Origin: Deltaproteobacteria bacterium
GTDB taxonomy: Bacteria; Myxococcota_A; Polyangia; Nannocystales; Nannocystaceae
Reading direction: 5' to 3'
DNA: 64,000 bases
NCBI GenBank assembly: GCA_016709225.1
Contig: JADJEE010000001.1
Span: 124,001-188,000, forward strand
Positions 18,950-28,158 of this stretch are shown here, piece by piece. The first letter of the stretch is position 1, and the number at the start of each line of letters is the position of its first letter. Made by a program: the position numbers and the translations under genes. The notes below the pieces were generated by a model. The model was not told the origin of the DNA. It ran no database searches and was given only the letters and a program-made list of their open reading frames with translations.

Positions 18950-20745
18950 CCCTCACCGACGCGGTGGCGTGGCAGCTCCTGGGTCGACTCGTGATCGAAC
19001 TCGAACTCGCCGGCGACCTCCGAGTAGTCGCGGTCGCGTCGATCCACACGGCCGCGCGCCCACAGCGTGTCCTCGATCGCATGCATCAGCGGCCGGGTGC
19101 TGCGGCGCTCGAGCGCGCTCACGAGGAAGCTGCGGACGACGTCGAGGTCGCGCCGTTCGGCATGGCGTTGCAGCGCCGCCAGTGAGGTGGGGTCGAGCGT
19201 GTCGACCTTGTTGAACACCATCAGCCGCGGGACCTTGGCGGCACCGAGGTCGTGGAGGATGTGCTCGACGCTCGCGATCTGCTGCTCCTGGTCGGTGTCG
19301 CCGGCGTCCACCACGTGCAGCAGCAGATCCGCGTCGGCGAGCTCCTCGAGGGTTGCGGAGAACGCCTGCAGCAGCGCCGGCGGCAGATCGCGGATGAAAC
19401 CCACGGTGTCGAGCAGCACGATCTCGTGATCGTGCGGGAAGCGAACGCGCCGCACCGTCGGATCGAGCGTCGCGAACAGCTTGTCCTCGGCGTCGACGCT
19501 GCTGTTGGTGACGGCGTTCAGCAGCGTGCTCTTGCCGGCGTTGGTGTACCCGACGATGGCGACGACCGGTACCGCGGTGCGTCGACGCTCTGCGCGCTGC
19601 TGCTCGCGGCGCTTGCGGAGCGTCGAGAGCCGCCGCTCGAGATCGACGATGCGGTCCTTCGCGCGGCGACGATCGACCTCGAGCTTGGTCTCGCCCGGGC
19701 CGCGCCCGCCGATGCCGCCGGCCAGGCGCGACATCATCGTGCCCTTGCCGACCATCTTCGGCAGGTTGTAGCGCAGCTGCGCCAGCTCGACCTGCAGCTT
19801 GCCGTCGGAGCTCTTGGCGTGGCGCGCGAAGATGTCGAGGATCAACATCGTGCGGTCGATGACCTTGAGGTCGGTCTCGTCGGCGATGGTGCGGGCCTGC
19901 GACGCGGTGAGCTCGGGGTCGCAAACCAGCACCTCGACGTCCTGCTCGAGCGCTCGCACCAGCACCTCGCGCAGCTTGCCCTGGCCGAAGAACGTCCGCG
20001 GGTCGGGGTGGGGTCGACGCTGCTCGACCAGCTCGACGAGCGCGAGCGAGTCCGTGCGGCACAGCTCGCGCAGCTCGGCCTTGCGCGCGGCGACGTTGGG
20101 GCCGCCGTCGTGGACGAGCAGCGCCATCGCGCGCGTGCCCTGCTGCAGCGCGCGTGCGCGGGCCGTGGCCGCCACCAACTCGGCCTCGAGGTTGCGCACG
20201 AAGCCGTCGAACGGCAGCGGTAGATCCGGCGGCGCCTCGATGTCCTCGTCGTCGCGGACGAGCGCCGACAGGGTCGTGCGCGGCCACGTGCGGGTGATGA
20301 AGGCCTCGCTGGCCTCGTCGGGCGCGGGGGCCAGGCACGCCAGGTCGGCCTGCAGGCCCGCCGGGCCACGGTGGATCGCGACCAGCAGGTCGAGCCGCAG
20401 CTTGGTGAGATCGGCGAGCTCCTCGCGCGCGAGTGGCTCGGGCACCAGGTGCGCGAGCACCAGTCGCACGCCGCGCAGGCGCCCCGCCACGCCGCGCACG
20501 CGGGCGAACTCCGGCAACTGCACGCTGTGCGCGTTGCCGAGGATGACCCGCGAGATGCGGCCACGTCGATCGATGAACAGGCCGATGCGACGGTTGAGCT
20601 CGACCGCGAGGTCGACGAGCTCGCGCGCCAGCGCGCCGCTGACGACGCGGTCGGCTGGCACGTTGCGCTCGGCCAGGCGCTGCAGCGCCTTGACCTGGCT
20701 GGCCTTCAGGTTCGCGGTGTCGCCGAAGATCTCGTGGACGCTCAC
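18946..20745 (-). CDS. hflX: Ribosome-associated GTPase HflX
   Basis: A 599-residue GTPase. HflX binds the large ribosomal subunit and splits stalled or heat-damaged 70S ribosomes. The HflX domain shows FFGQGKL (252-258) and the Gly-rich GGIGGRGPGETKLEVDRRR (343-361). The G domain has G1 GYTNAGKST (399-407), G3 DTVG and G4 NKVD. Usual family length is about 370-440, so roughly 180-200 extra residues precede the recognisable HflX N-domain. GTG 20745 overlaps the stop of the FrzS-like gene by 4 nt. Its 3' end shares a CTAG with the convergent small membrane gene. Confidence 0.95.
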   Translation of the reverse strand: MSVHEIFGDTANLKASQVKALQRLAERNVPADRVVSGALARELVDLAVELNRRIGLFIDRRGRISRVILGNAHSVQLPEFARVRGVAGRLRGVRLVLAHLVPEPLAREELADLTKLRLDLLVAIHRGPAGLQADLACLAPAPDEASEAFITRTWPRTTLSALVRDDEDIEAPPDLPLPFDGFVRNLEAELVAATARARALQQGTRAMALLVHDGGPNVAARKAELRELCRTDSLALVELVEQRRPHPDPRTFFGQGKLREVLVRALEQDVEVLVCDPELTASQARTIADETDLKVIDRTMLILDIFARHAKSSDGKLQVELAQLRYNLPKMVGKGTMMSRLAGGIGGRGPGETKLEVDRRRAKDRIVDLERRLSTLRKRREQQRAERRRTAVPVVAIVGYTNAGKSTLLNAVTNSSVDAEDKLFATLDPTVRRVRFPHDHEIVLLDTVGFIRDLPPALLQAFSATLEELADADLLLHVVDAGDTDQEQQIASVEHILHDLGAAKVPRLMVFNKVDTLDPTSLAALQRHAERRDLDVVRSFLVSALERRSTRPLMHAIEDTLWARGRVDRRDRDYSEVAGEFEFDHESTQELPRHRVGEG

Positions 20746-22679
20746 TGCGGCGCACGCTCATCGAGCACGCGCATCGCTACCGCGAGCGCCTGCTCGGCAC
20801 GTCGGACGGCGTCGCGCCGCGCCGACAGATCGGCCTCGGTGCCGCGCAGCGAGCTGCGCGTCCGCTCGAGGTCGGCGACCGCGTCGCGCAGGCTCTGGCT
20901 CTCGCGTTCCAGCGCCGCGGCGAACTCGTCGCGCTCCTCGGTGAGCCGTGCTGCGGTGGCGGCGGCCTCGTCGCGGGTCTCCGCGAGCAGCTTGCTCGCG
21001 CGCTCACGCTCGGCGCGGGCGGTCTCCTCGGCCTCGGTCAGCTGCACGCGCAGCTTCTCGGTCTCGCTGCGGGCAGCCGCCAGCGCGTCTTCGCCCTCGC
21101 TGCGGATCTTCTCGACCTCGGTGCGTCGCTGACTCTCGGCGAACTCGAGCTCGGCCTGCTGCTCCTCGGCCTGGGCCCGCAGTGCCGCCGCCTTCTCGGT
21201 TTCGGCCTGCTCGCGGGCCTCGGCGAGCGCCGCGGCGCGCTCCTCCTCGCCCTCGCGCTTGATGCGTTCGATGTCGCGACGCAGGCTCGCGGCCTCGTCC
21301 TCGAGCGTCGACACGGCCGTGCTCAGCTCGCTGCTGCGGGCGCGGGCCTGGTCGAGCGCGGCGCTGAGCTCCGCCAGCTGCGATCGCGAGGTCGCGAGTT
21401 CTCGATCGAGCCCCTCCACCTTGCCGCGCGACTCGGTGAGATCGTGCTCGCTGGCGTGCACGCGGGCCTGCAGGCCGGCGATCTCCGCCTGCAGCTTCTG
21501 CTCGGCTGCGGCCGCGGTGGCGGCGGCACCGGCGAGTTCGTCCTCGGCGTCCTTGATCTTCTTCTGCGCGTGCTCGAGCCGTGCCTTGAGGCCCTCTTCG
21601 CGCTTGAGGATCGTGTTCTTGTCGCGGGTGGCCGCATCGGCGCGCTCGCGAGCGGTGATGACCTGTTCCTCGGAGCCGATCAGCTTCTCCTCGATGTCGC
21701 CGATCTGCGCCTGGAGCTCGCGGTTCTTGTGCTTGAGGTCGAGCGCAGCGCGGTCGCGGCTCTCGAGCTCTTCCTTGAGCGCGAGGATCTCGCGGTTCTT
21801 GGCGTTGAGCTGGGCTTTGAGCTGGATGACCTCGCGCTGGGCTCGGAACTCGCCGGGCGCAGTCGCACCCTCGCCCTCGTCGCCGCTGACCTCGGGCTCC
21901 GACGCGACGGGCTCGGGCGTCGCGGCCCGCTGGGGTTCGGGCGCGGTCGCCCGCACGGGCTCGGGCTCGGGCGCCTCGGCCGGCGTCGGCTCGGGCGCTG
22001 CCTCCGGCTCCGCATCGGCGTCGACGATGGCGGCGCCGGTGATCGACGATGCCGCCTCGAAGGGCTCCTCGGTCAGGCCCTCGTCGAGCGTGAGGGCGTC
22101 GAACGCCGCGTCGGTCTCGACCCCGAGCGCGACCTCCTCCACCGGCGCAGGCCCGGCCGGGACCGGCGCATGCGGCCCGGTCTCGTGGGACATCGCCGCG
22201 AACTCGGCGTCGAACTCGTGCATCGCCAGGGCATCGGCTGCCTTGGTCGACGGCTCCTCGGTGTCGTCGATGTCGACGTCCAGGGCGGCGTCGCCGTCGT
22301 CACCGGCCGGTAGCTCGATGAGGGTCCGCACGACCTCCAGCAGCTGGCCGTTGGCGAACGGCAGCTTGAGGTACTCGTCGGCGTGGGTCTTGAGGTTGCG
22401 GTGCTGGTTGAAGACGTCGTCCGAGACCCCCGACGCGTACATCACCAGCGGGACGTACTTCGTCTCGTCGTTGCGGCGCAGCTTGTTGCAGACCGAGAAC
22501 CCCGAGACGTTGGGGAGCTCCACGCGCAGGAAGATGATGTCGGGCGTCGAGGTCCGCGCCAGCGTCATCGCGTCGGATGCGTCCTGCGTGGTGGTGAACT
22601 CGAACCCGTGGGGCCGCAGCACGACCTCGATGGCACGAGCTGCATCGGGATCCGCGTCGATGATCAGCGCCGAAAACAC
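20742..22679 (-). CDS. FrzS-like pseudo-receiver / coiled-coil protein
   Basis: A 645-residue protein with a receiver-like domain (1-125), an Asp/Glu- and Pro/Ala-rich linker (~125-300) and a long coiled coil (~300-630). The receiver lacks the phosphorylatable Asp: PDIIFLRVELP has Arg52 in its place, and the Lys before Pro is replaced in DEYLKLPF. The segment HRNLKTHADEY closely resembles Myxococcus xanthus FrzS (HRKLKAHADEY as I recall it), a polarly localised pseudo-receiver coiled-coil protein that controls type IV pilus motility. A role in polarity or motility is inference. GTG 22679 directly precedes the first beta strand. The gene is coupled to hflX by a 4-nt overlap. Confidence 0.8.
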   Translation of the reverse strand: MFSALIIDADPDAARAIEVVLRPHGFEFTTTQDASDAMTLARTSTPDIIFLRVELPNVSGFSVCNKLRRNDETKYVPLVMYASGVSDDVFNQHRNLKTHADEYLKLPFANGQLLEVVRTLIELPAGDDGDAALDVDIDDTEEPSTKAADALAMHEFDAEFAAMSHETGPHAPVPAGPAPVEEVALGVETDAAFDALTLDEGLTEEPFEAASSITGAAIVDADAEPEAAPEPTPAEAPEPEPVRATAPEPQRAATPEPVASEPEVSGDEGEGATAPGEFRAQREVIQLKAQLNAKNREILALKEELESRDRAALDLKHKNRELQAQIGDIEEKLIGSEEQVITARERADAATRDKNTILKREEGLKARLEHAQKKIKDAEDELAGAAATAAAAEQKLQAEIAGLQARVHASEHDLTESRGKVEGLDRELATSRSQLAELSAALDQARARSSELSTAVSTLEDEAASLRRDIERIKREGEEERAAALAEAREQAETEKAAALRAQAEEQQAELEFAESQRRTEVEKIRSEGEDALAAARSETEKLRVQLTEAEETARAERERASKLLAETRDEAAATAARLTEERDEFAAALERESQSLRDAVADLERTRSSLRGTEADLSARRDAVRRAEQALAVAMRVLDERAPQ

Positions 22680-22826
22680 GGCGCCCAGAGTAGCGGTTCG
22701 CCTGGGGTCCGACCAGGGCCGAACGCGCGTGCAGGCCCGCGAGATCGCGGGGCTCTCGCCCTCCTCGTCCGCTCGCGGGCCGCGGCCCGGTCGTGCCGGC
22801 ACGGACCCGTCGCCCGCGCGGACCCG

Positions 22827-23723
22827 CTACGGCCGCGGTTGCTCGGTGACCTTCTGTTCGGCGAGCTCGAGCAGGACTGCGATGTCGCCGTGGCGTGGAC
22901 CGCCCTCGAGCACGAGCCGGTGCGCCACGCCGCCGTAGTCGAAGCGAAGCGCCGGTTCACCCCCGACGGTGTGGTCGACCAGGAAGCGGTGGCCGCGGAA
23001 CTCGACCGGGAGGCCTTGCATCGGGGCGACCCCGCGCGGGGCCTGGTGGTCGATCACGTGCTGACCGGTGGGCAGGCCCTCGCGCAGCACCTGGTAGCGC
23101 AGCCGCGCGCCGGCGGCACTGTGATCGCCCGGCTCGAGGTCGGCGCGGACCAGCTGCAGCTCACCGCGAGGGACCGCGTGCATGGGTGGCAACGACTCGC
23201 CGGGTCGAGCTGCGGGGGCGACGGCCACGGTCTGCGGCTGCGGCGGGTCGGCGGCCTGCGGCGCAGTGCCCAGCGCAGCGCCGAGCCCCTGCGCGGGCAT
23301 CCGCTCGACCGGCACGAAGCCCTCGCGGGCGACGAAGAACAGGCCGACGGCGACGGCGCTCGCCGGTACCATCACCATTGCGCCGCGGGCCATGTCTGCC
23401 ACCGCGCCGCCCAGGCGCGCCCACATCGAGGGCCCGCGTACGGGCGCGGGGCGGGTGACCGGGAGCGCGGGTTGTTCGGCGTCGATCGCATCGAGGGCGG
23501 CGCCGATCCGCGCGCGCAGGGCCTTGGGCGCCGCGTCGCGATCGACCGCCCGCAGCGTGGCGCGCACCCACTGTTGCTCGGCCACGGCCGAACGACAGGG
23601 GCGGCAGTCCTCGAGGTGGCACGCGACCCGCTCCTGCTCGGCGACCGCGAGCTCGCCGTCCACGTAGGGCTGGAGCAGCGCGGCGGTGTCGGAGCACTCC
23701 GAGCGGATGTCCTGCAAGCTCAT
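22827..23723 (-). CDS. Zinc-finger anti-sigma factor
   Basis: A 298-residue membrane anti-sigma factor. The N-terminal ZAS domain carries His36, Cys40 and Cys43 (CHLEDCRPC), the HxxxCxxC zinc motif that holds ECF sigma factors inactive. One membrane span lies near residues 113-135 (around VMVPASAVAVGLFFVA). The remaining ~160 residues would be periplasmic and presumably sense the envelope signal. ATG 23723 overlaps the sigma gene stop by 4 nt, the standard arrangement for a sigma/anti-sigma pair. Confidence 0.9.
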   Translation of the reverse strand: MSLQDIRSECSDTAALLQPYVDGELAVAEQERVACHLEDCRPCRSAVAEQQWVRATLRAVDRDAAPKALRARIGAALDAIDAEQPALPVTRPAPVRGPSMWARLGGAVADMARGAMVMVPASAVAVGLFFVAREGFVPVERMPAQGLGAALGTAPQAADPPQPQTVAVAPAARPGESLPPMHAVPRGELQLVRADLEPGDHSAAGARLRYQVLREGLPTGQHVIDHQAPRGVAPMQGLPVEFRGHRFLVDHTVGGEPALRFDYGGVAHRLVLEGGPRHGDIAVLLELAEQKVTEQPRP

Positions 23724-24367
23724 GCCTGTCCTCGCATACGATAGTCTTCGATATGGACGGTGTTGCCGCGCGTCTGTTCGTCGCGGTGGTTGCGATCGCC
23801 GGGATTTGCGAACCCCAGCTCGACCGCGTGGTCGTGCAGCAGCTTGTGCAGCAGCTTGCGACCGCGGAAGATGCGGCTCATCACGGTGCCGATCGGGCAG
23901 TCCATGATCTCGGCGATCTCCTTGTAGGCGAGGCCTTCGAGATCGGCGAGGATCACGGCCATTCGGTAGTCCTCGGGCACCGACTCCAGAGCCGTCATGA
24001 TGCGCTCGCGGGTGATGCGAGCGCCGAGCGCGAGCTCGGGGTTGGGCATCGAGGTCGTCGGGTGGCCGACCGCCGCCTCGACGCCGATCGCCGGCAGCTG
24101 CGCCTCGAGGTCGTGGGTCGCGGCGCGGTTGCGGTTCGCGCGGTGGTAGCGGTTGATGAAGGTGTTGCGCAGGATCGTGAAGAGCCACGCGCGCACCGAG
24201 GTGCCACTCTTGAAGGTGTGCCAGAAGCGGTAGGCGCGGACGTACGCGTCCTGGACCAGGTCTTCGGCCTCGGCGGCATTGCGGGTCAGTCGCAGTGCCG
24301 CCCCGTACAGGGCATCCAACTGGGGAAGCGCGGTGGCTTCGAACTCCTGGCGGGCAGTGATTTCCAT
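23720..24367 (-). CDS. ECF (RpoE-like) sigma factor
   Basis: A 215-residue extracytoplasmic-function sigma factor. Region 2 shows EDLVQDAYVRAYRFWHTF and a following WLFTILRNTFINRY, which melts and reads the -10. Region 4 contains VILADLEGLAYKEIAEIM, then PIGTVMSRIFRGRK, the -35-reading helix-turn-helix. ATG 24367 places Met just before the first conserved helix; an in-frame start at 24433 would add an unlikely leader. It is coupled to the downstream zinc anti-sigma factor. It is probably released on an envelope signal and may act on its own promoter, but I could not assign that promoter. Confidence 0.93.
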   Translation of the reverse strand: MEITARQEFEATALPQLDALYGAALRLTRNAAEAEDLVQDAYVRAYRFWHTFKSGTSVRAWLFTILRNTFINRYHRANRNRAATHDLEAQLPAIGVEAAVGHPTTSMPNPELALGARITRERIMTALESVPEDYRMAVILADLEGLAYKEIAEIMDCPIGTVMSRIFRGRKLLHKLLHDHAVELGFANPGDRNHRDEQTRGNTVHIEDYRMRGQA

Positions 24368-24410
24368 CGGGCCAGCCGGCGACCAGCGCCACCGTGACAA
24401 TATTTCCGAC

Positions 24411-24430
24411 CCCGGGCATCCCTGCCCGGG
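24411..24430. promoter_or_regulatory. Inverted repeat in the ECF sigma gene leader
   Basis: CCCGGGCA-TCCC-TGCCCGGG is a perfect 8-bp inverted repeat with a 4-nt loop. It lies 44-63 nt upstream of the sigma ATG, within the 227-nt divergent region shared with purB. It could be a protein-binding site or an RNA hairpin in the sigma mRNA leader. There is no run of T that would make it a classical terminator. Confidence 0.4.
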
Positions 24431-24594
24431 CACCCGGCGTCAACTCCGGGGAATCCGTCGACATTTCCCCGCCCATGCCAGTTCCTGGAGCCGTGATGGG
24501 CGGGTTTTCGAGCCCTTCACGAGCCCGCCGCCGCGCGGGCCGCCCCCCGAAGCGCGCCGCCCGGACCGCCAACTTCGGTAGGTTCGGGCCGAAC

Positions 24595-26034
24595 ATGGTC
24601 GTGCCCGCCCCGCAGCATCGAAGCCCCCTGGCCACGCGCTACGCGACCCGAGCGATGGTCGCAAACTTCGACGACCACCGCCGCGCGGTACTCTGGCGCG
24701 ATCTGTGGATCGCTCTGGCCGACGCCGAACGTGCGCTCGGCCTGCCGATCGCACAGGCGCAGATCGACGCGATGCGTCAGCACCGCGACCATGTCGATCT
24801 CGAGCGCGTCGCCGAGCACGAGGCGCGCCTGCGTCACGACGTGATGGCCCACGTGCACCACTTCGGCGAGCTGGTCGGCCCCGGCGCGGAGAAGATCATC
24901 CACCTCGGCGCGACCAGCTGCTACGTGACCGACAACGCCGAACTGATCATGATGCGCGACGGTCTCGAGCTGCTGATGGACCGGGTGTTCGCGGCGCTCG
25001 AAGGTCTGCGCGACTTCGCGGTCGCGCATCGCGACCTCGCGACCCTCGCCTATACCCACTTCCAGCCCGCCCAGCTCACGACCGTGGGCAAGCGCGCCGT
25101 GCTGTGGGCGCAGGACCTCGCGCTCGACCTCGAGTCGCTGGCGGCGCTGCGCGAGCGGCTGCCGATGCGCGGGGTCAAAGGGACGACCGGCACGCAGGCC
25201 TCGTTCCTGGCGTTGTTCGAGGGCGACCATGGCAAGGTCCGCGAGCTCGATCGCCGCGTCGCGGAGGCGATGGGCTTCGCCCACACGATTGCCGCGACGG
25301 GACAGACCTACACCCGCAAGATCGACACGTGGGTGGTGAACGTGCTCGCCGACGTGAGCGCGTCGGCGGCGAAGTTCGCCGCCGATCTGCGCCTGCTGGC
25401 CCACGAGCGCGAGCTCGAGGAACCGTTCGAGCGCGATCAGATCGGCTCGAGCGCGATGGCGTACAAGCGCAATCCGATGCGCTGCGAGCGGATCTGCAGC
25501 CTCGCGCGCTTCGTGCAGTCCTTGGCCAGCAGTCCGCCGCAGACCCACGCCAACCAGTGGCTCGAGCGGACCCTCGACGACAGTGCGAACCGACGGCTGG
25601 TGATCACCGAGGCGTTCCTCGCCACCGACGCGATCTTGAACTTGGTGGTGGACGTCGTGACCGGGCTGGTCGTGAACCCCGGGGTCATCGCCGCGAACAT
25701 GCGCGACGAGCTGCCGTTCATGGCGACGGAGAACGTGATCATGGCCGGGACCAAGGCGGGTTGCAGTCGCCAGGAGCTGCACGAGCGCGTGCGTCGGCAC
25801 GCCCACGCCGCTGCCACGCGCATGAAAGCCGAGGGTTGCGCCAACGATCTGCTGGAGCGGATGCGCGGTGACGACCTGCTCGGTCCCCACGTGCCGTCCT
25901 CGCCGATCGACCCCGCTGCGTACGTCGGGCGGGCGCCGCAGCAGGTCGACGAGTTCGTGCGCGAGGTGATGTCGCCGCTGCTCGCGGCCCACGCCGCGCG
26001 ACGGGGTCGCTTCGCCGCCCGCGTCGCGGTGTGA
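24595..26034 (+). CDS. purB: Adenylosuccinate lyase
   Basis: A 479-residue enzyme of purine biosynthesis that removes fumarate from SAICAR and from adenylosuccinate. It belongs to the fumarase/aspartase superfamily. The signature loop SSAMAYKRNPMRCERI carries the catalytic Ser. The substrate-binding segments are YTHFQPAQLTTVGKR and GTTGTQASF, where the Thr/His residues bind phosphate and succinyl groups. The sequence looks like the animal/long-type branch rather than the short bacterial one. ATG 24595 begins MVVPAPQHRSPLATRYAT; upstream codons in frame are not conserved in character. It is divergent from the ECF sigma operon. Confidence 0.95.
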   Translation: MVVPAPQHRSPLATRYATRAMVANFDDHRRAVLWRDLWIALADAERALGLPIAQAQIDAMRQHRDHVDLERVAEHEARLRHDVMAHVHHFGELVGPGAEKIIHLGATSCYVTDNAELIMMRDGLELLMDRVFAALEGLRDFAVAHRDLATLAYTHFQPAQLTTVGKRAVLWAQDLALDLESLAALRERLPMRGVKGTTGTQASFLALFEGDHGKVRELDRRVAEAMGFAHTIAATGQTYTRKIDTWVVNVLADVSASAAKFAADLRLLAHERELEEPFERDQIGSSAMAYKRNPMRCERICSLARFVQSLASSPPQTHANQWLERTLDDSANRRLVITEAFLATDAILNLVVDVVTGLVVNPGVIAANMRDELPFMATENVIMAGTKAGCSRQELHERVRRHAHAAATRMKAEGCANDLLERMRGDDLLGPHVPSSPIDPAAYVGRAPQQVDEFVREVMSPLLAAHAARRGRFAARVAV

Positions 26035-26150
26035 GGGCCCCGCGCCGGGAGCCCACCGCGGGACGATCGGCGAGGCAGGTGCGCGCCCGCCCACGCGGTC
26101 GCTTCAAGGCTCGCGCGCGCACCGTCGATGGCCCGAACGTGGTGGCCTGC

Positions 26151-27182
26151 ATGGGATCGAGGATGGCGTCGGTGACGGTCGGCGTGGTGCTGGTCGGGGG
26201 CTGCTTCCCGGCGCCCAAGTCCGACACCGCGCTCGCCGGTTCTGGCACCAGTGGCATCGATCTCGGCGGCAGTGACGAGTCCCCGTTCGGCAGCGAGAGC
26301 GGTGGGTCGACCGGCGGCGCGCAGGGCAGCAGCGGCGGCGGTGACACCACCGGCACCGCGACGACGGCCGCGCTCGACGGCACCGGCAGCAGTGGCGGTG
26401 GCGACACCGGCGGTGGATGGGACACCGATGGCGGCGAGCTACCGCCGGGCTTCCCCGGCGTGTAGCCGTTCGGCGACGACGTCCGCGAGCTCGATCTCGT
26501 GGGGGTGTGGACCCTGCCGTGGCAGCCCGTCGGCGTGCCGAGCGTGACGCTGACGATCGACGCGGCGGGTGACTTCACGTGGAGCGAGTACGACGCCGCG
26601 TGCGTGCGCGAGGGCGGCGGCGACGGCTTCCTCTGGGTGAGCAGCGGTCAGTTGGTGCTGCACTTCGACGCCTGGGATCAGCCGCTGCCGTGGGACACCG
26701 AGGCAGCGTTGGGCGTGGCCGTCGAAGCGCCGTTCCGCACGCGGCTGGGGTACACGCCGATGGGTGGCTACCTCGGGTTGGCGGCGCCCGAGCGCATGAC
26801 CGCGATCGCGCCGTGGAGCGGCCGTGCGTATGTGCGGCTCGACGGCGGCTCGGGCGGCGCGGGTGCGTGGGCTGCCGAGAGCGAGCTGTGGGCAATCCCC
26901 GACGGCGAGTCGTCGCCGACGTTGCTGGTCCGCGACCGCTACGACGCGACGTTGTCCGGTAGCGCGCCAGCGTCACTCTCGCTCACCCGTACGTGGTGGT
27001 GGCCGGCGACCGTCGCCGAGGCTCCGGTGACACAGTTCGGGCCGTGGAGCGACGACACGCCCGGCAACACCGCGGGCGCCGCGACCGTGCTGTCGATCCT
27101 GCACGCGTATGATCCAACGGGATTGTTCACGTTCACCGCCGATCGCAGCTTCAAGCTGGCAGCCGCGTCGCCCTGCGGCTGA
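26151..27182 (+). pseudogene. Lipoprotein gene interrupted by an in-frame TAG
   Basis: The reading frame starts at ATG 26151 with a lipoprotein signal (VTVGVVLVGGC). It continues through a Gly/Ser/Thr-rich linker typical of myxobacterial surface lipoproteins and meets TAG at 26463-26465. The same frame then stays open to 27182, reading PFGDDVRELDLVGVW onward through ~240 residues of Trp-rich, beta-type sequence with normal codon use. The downstream half has no plausible start or signal of its own. The simplest view is a single nonsense mutation in a ~343-codon gene, recent because no other damage is seen. A base-call error or stop read-through are alternatives. The family is not recognised. 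Confidence 0.75.
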
Positions 27183-27193
27183 CCGCCGAAGGC

Positions 27194-28072
27194 TCAGCGC
27201 TGGGGCGCGCACACGTCGGCAAGCGCGGCCTGCAGGCTCGCGAAGCGCGGCTTGAAGCCGGCCGCGAGCAGGCGATCGGGCTGCACGCGCTGACTGGCCA
27301 GCAGCAGCTCGCGACCCATGTCGCCCAGCGCGAGCTCCAGCATGAATGCGGGTGCGGGCAGCCACGCGGGCCGATGCAGGGTCTGTGCGAGCGCGGTCGT
27401 GAAGTCGCGGTTGCGTACGGCGTCGGGGGCGACGAGGTTGTACGCGCCATGCATGCTCGCGTCGTCGAGCGCGCGCACGTACGCCGACGCGGCGTCGTCG
27501 AGGTGGATCCACGACATCCACTGCTTGCCGTCGCCCAAGCGTCCGCCCAGGCCGCTGCGGAAGAGCGGACGCATGCGTTCGAGCGCGCCGCCGTGGGCCG
27601 CGAGCACGATGCCGAGTCGCAGCGACACCACGCGTGTGCCGTGGGCGGTGGCCGCGGCGGCCTCGTGCTCCCACGCGCTCGCGACCTCGGCGAGGAAGCC
27701 TGTCCCCGGCGCGGCGTCGTCGGAGAGCACCTCGTCGCCGCGGTCGCCGAAGATGCCCACCGCCGAGGCGCACACGAGCACGCGCGGCGATGGATCGGCG
27801 GCCGCGATGGCGGCGACCACGTGGCGCGTGCCGAGCACGCGGCTGTCGCGGATCGCGGTGCGTCGCGCCTCGGTCCAGCGACCGGCAATCGACTCGCCGG
27901 CGAGGTGCACGACCGCGTCGCAGCCCGCCAGCGCCTGCGGATCGTCGAATCCGCGCAGGGGGTCCCAACCGTGGCCGTGGCGGATCGGTACCACCGCGTC
28001 GCCGCGCCCGTGCAGCTTGGCCACGATCGCCTGTCCGACCAGACCACTCGAACCGGTGATGGCGACGCGCAC
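27194..28072 (-). CDS. TIGR01777-type SDR epimerase (YfcH/SDR39U1)
   Basis: A 292-residue atypical SDR. The Rossmann motif is VAITGSSGLVGQAI at the very N-terminus. Family-typical segments follow: VVHLAGESIAGRWT, the catalytic-region CASAVGIFGDRG, WIHLDDAASAYV and the closing hydrophobic domain with LLLASQRVQPDRLLAAGF (DUF1731-like). The physiological substrate of this family is not settled. GTG 28072 is used because it directly precedes the first beta strand. It lies 86 nt downstream of btuD on the same strand and could be cotranscribed, but nothing ties it to cobalamin. Confidence 0.88.
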   Translation of the reverse strand: MRVAITGSSGLVGQAIVAKLHGRGDAVVPIRHGHGWDPLRGFDDPQALAGCDAVVHLAGESIAGRWTEARRTAIRDSRVLGTRHVVAAIAAADPSPRVLVCASAVGIFGDRGDEVLSDDAAPGTGFLAEVASAWEHEAAAATAHGTRVVSLRLGIVLAAHGGALERMRPLFRSGLGGRLGDGKQWMSWIHLDDAASAYVRALDDASMHGAYNLVAPDAVRNRDFTTALAQTLHRPAWLPAPAFMLELALGDMGRELLLASQRVQPDRLLAAGFKPRFASLQAALADVCAPQR

Positions 28073-28158
28073 GGCTCGAGCTTGCGCGACAACCCCCGAA
28101 TCGACAAGTCGCCGCCGACCTGCGCGGCGCCGCGACGTCGGTGGCTTCGGGGCGCGCC

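Noticed and set aside
24415..24443. Sigma-70 promoter for the ECF sigma gene (TTGACG on the minus strand)
   Set aside because: The -35-like sequence lacks a credible -10 at 16-18 nt (GATGCC), and it overlaps the inverted repeat, so I did not call it.
27194..28072. Including the TIGR01777-type epimerase in the cobalamin operon
   Set aside because: It is separated by 86 nt, unlike the 4-nt overlaps in the operon, and the family has no known corrinoid role. Cotranscription remains possible.
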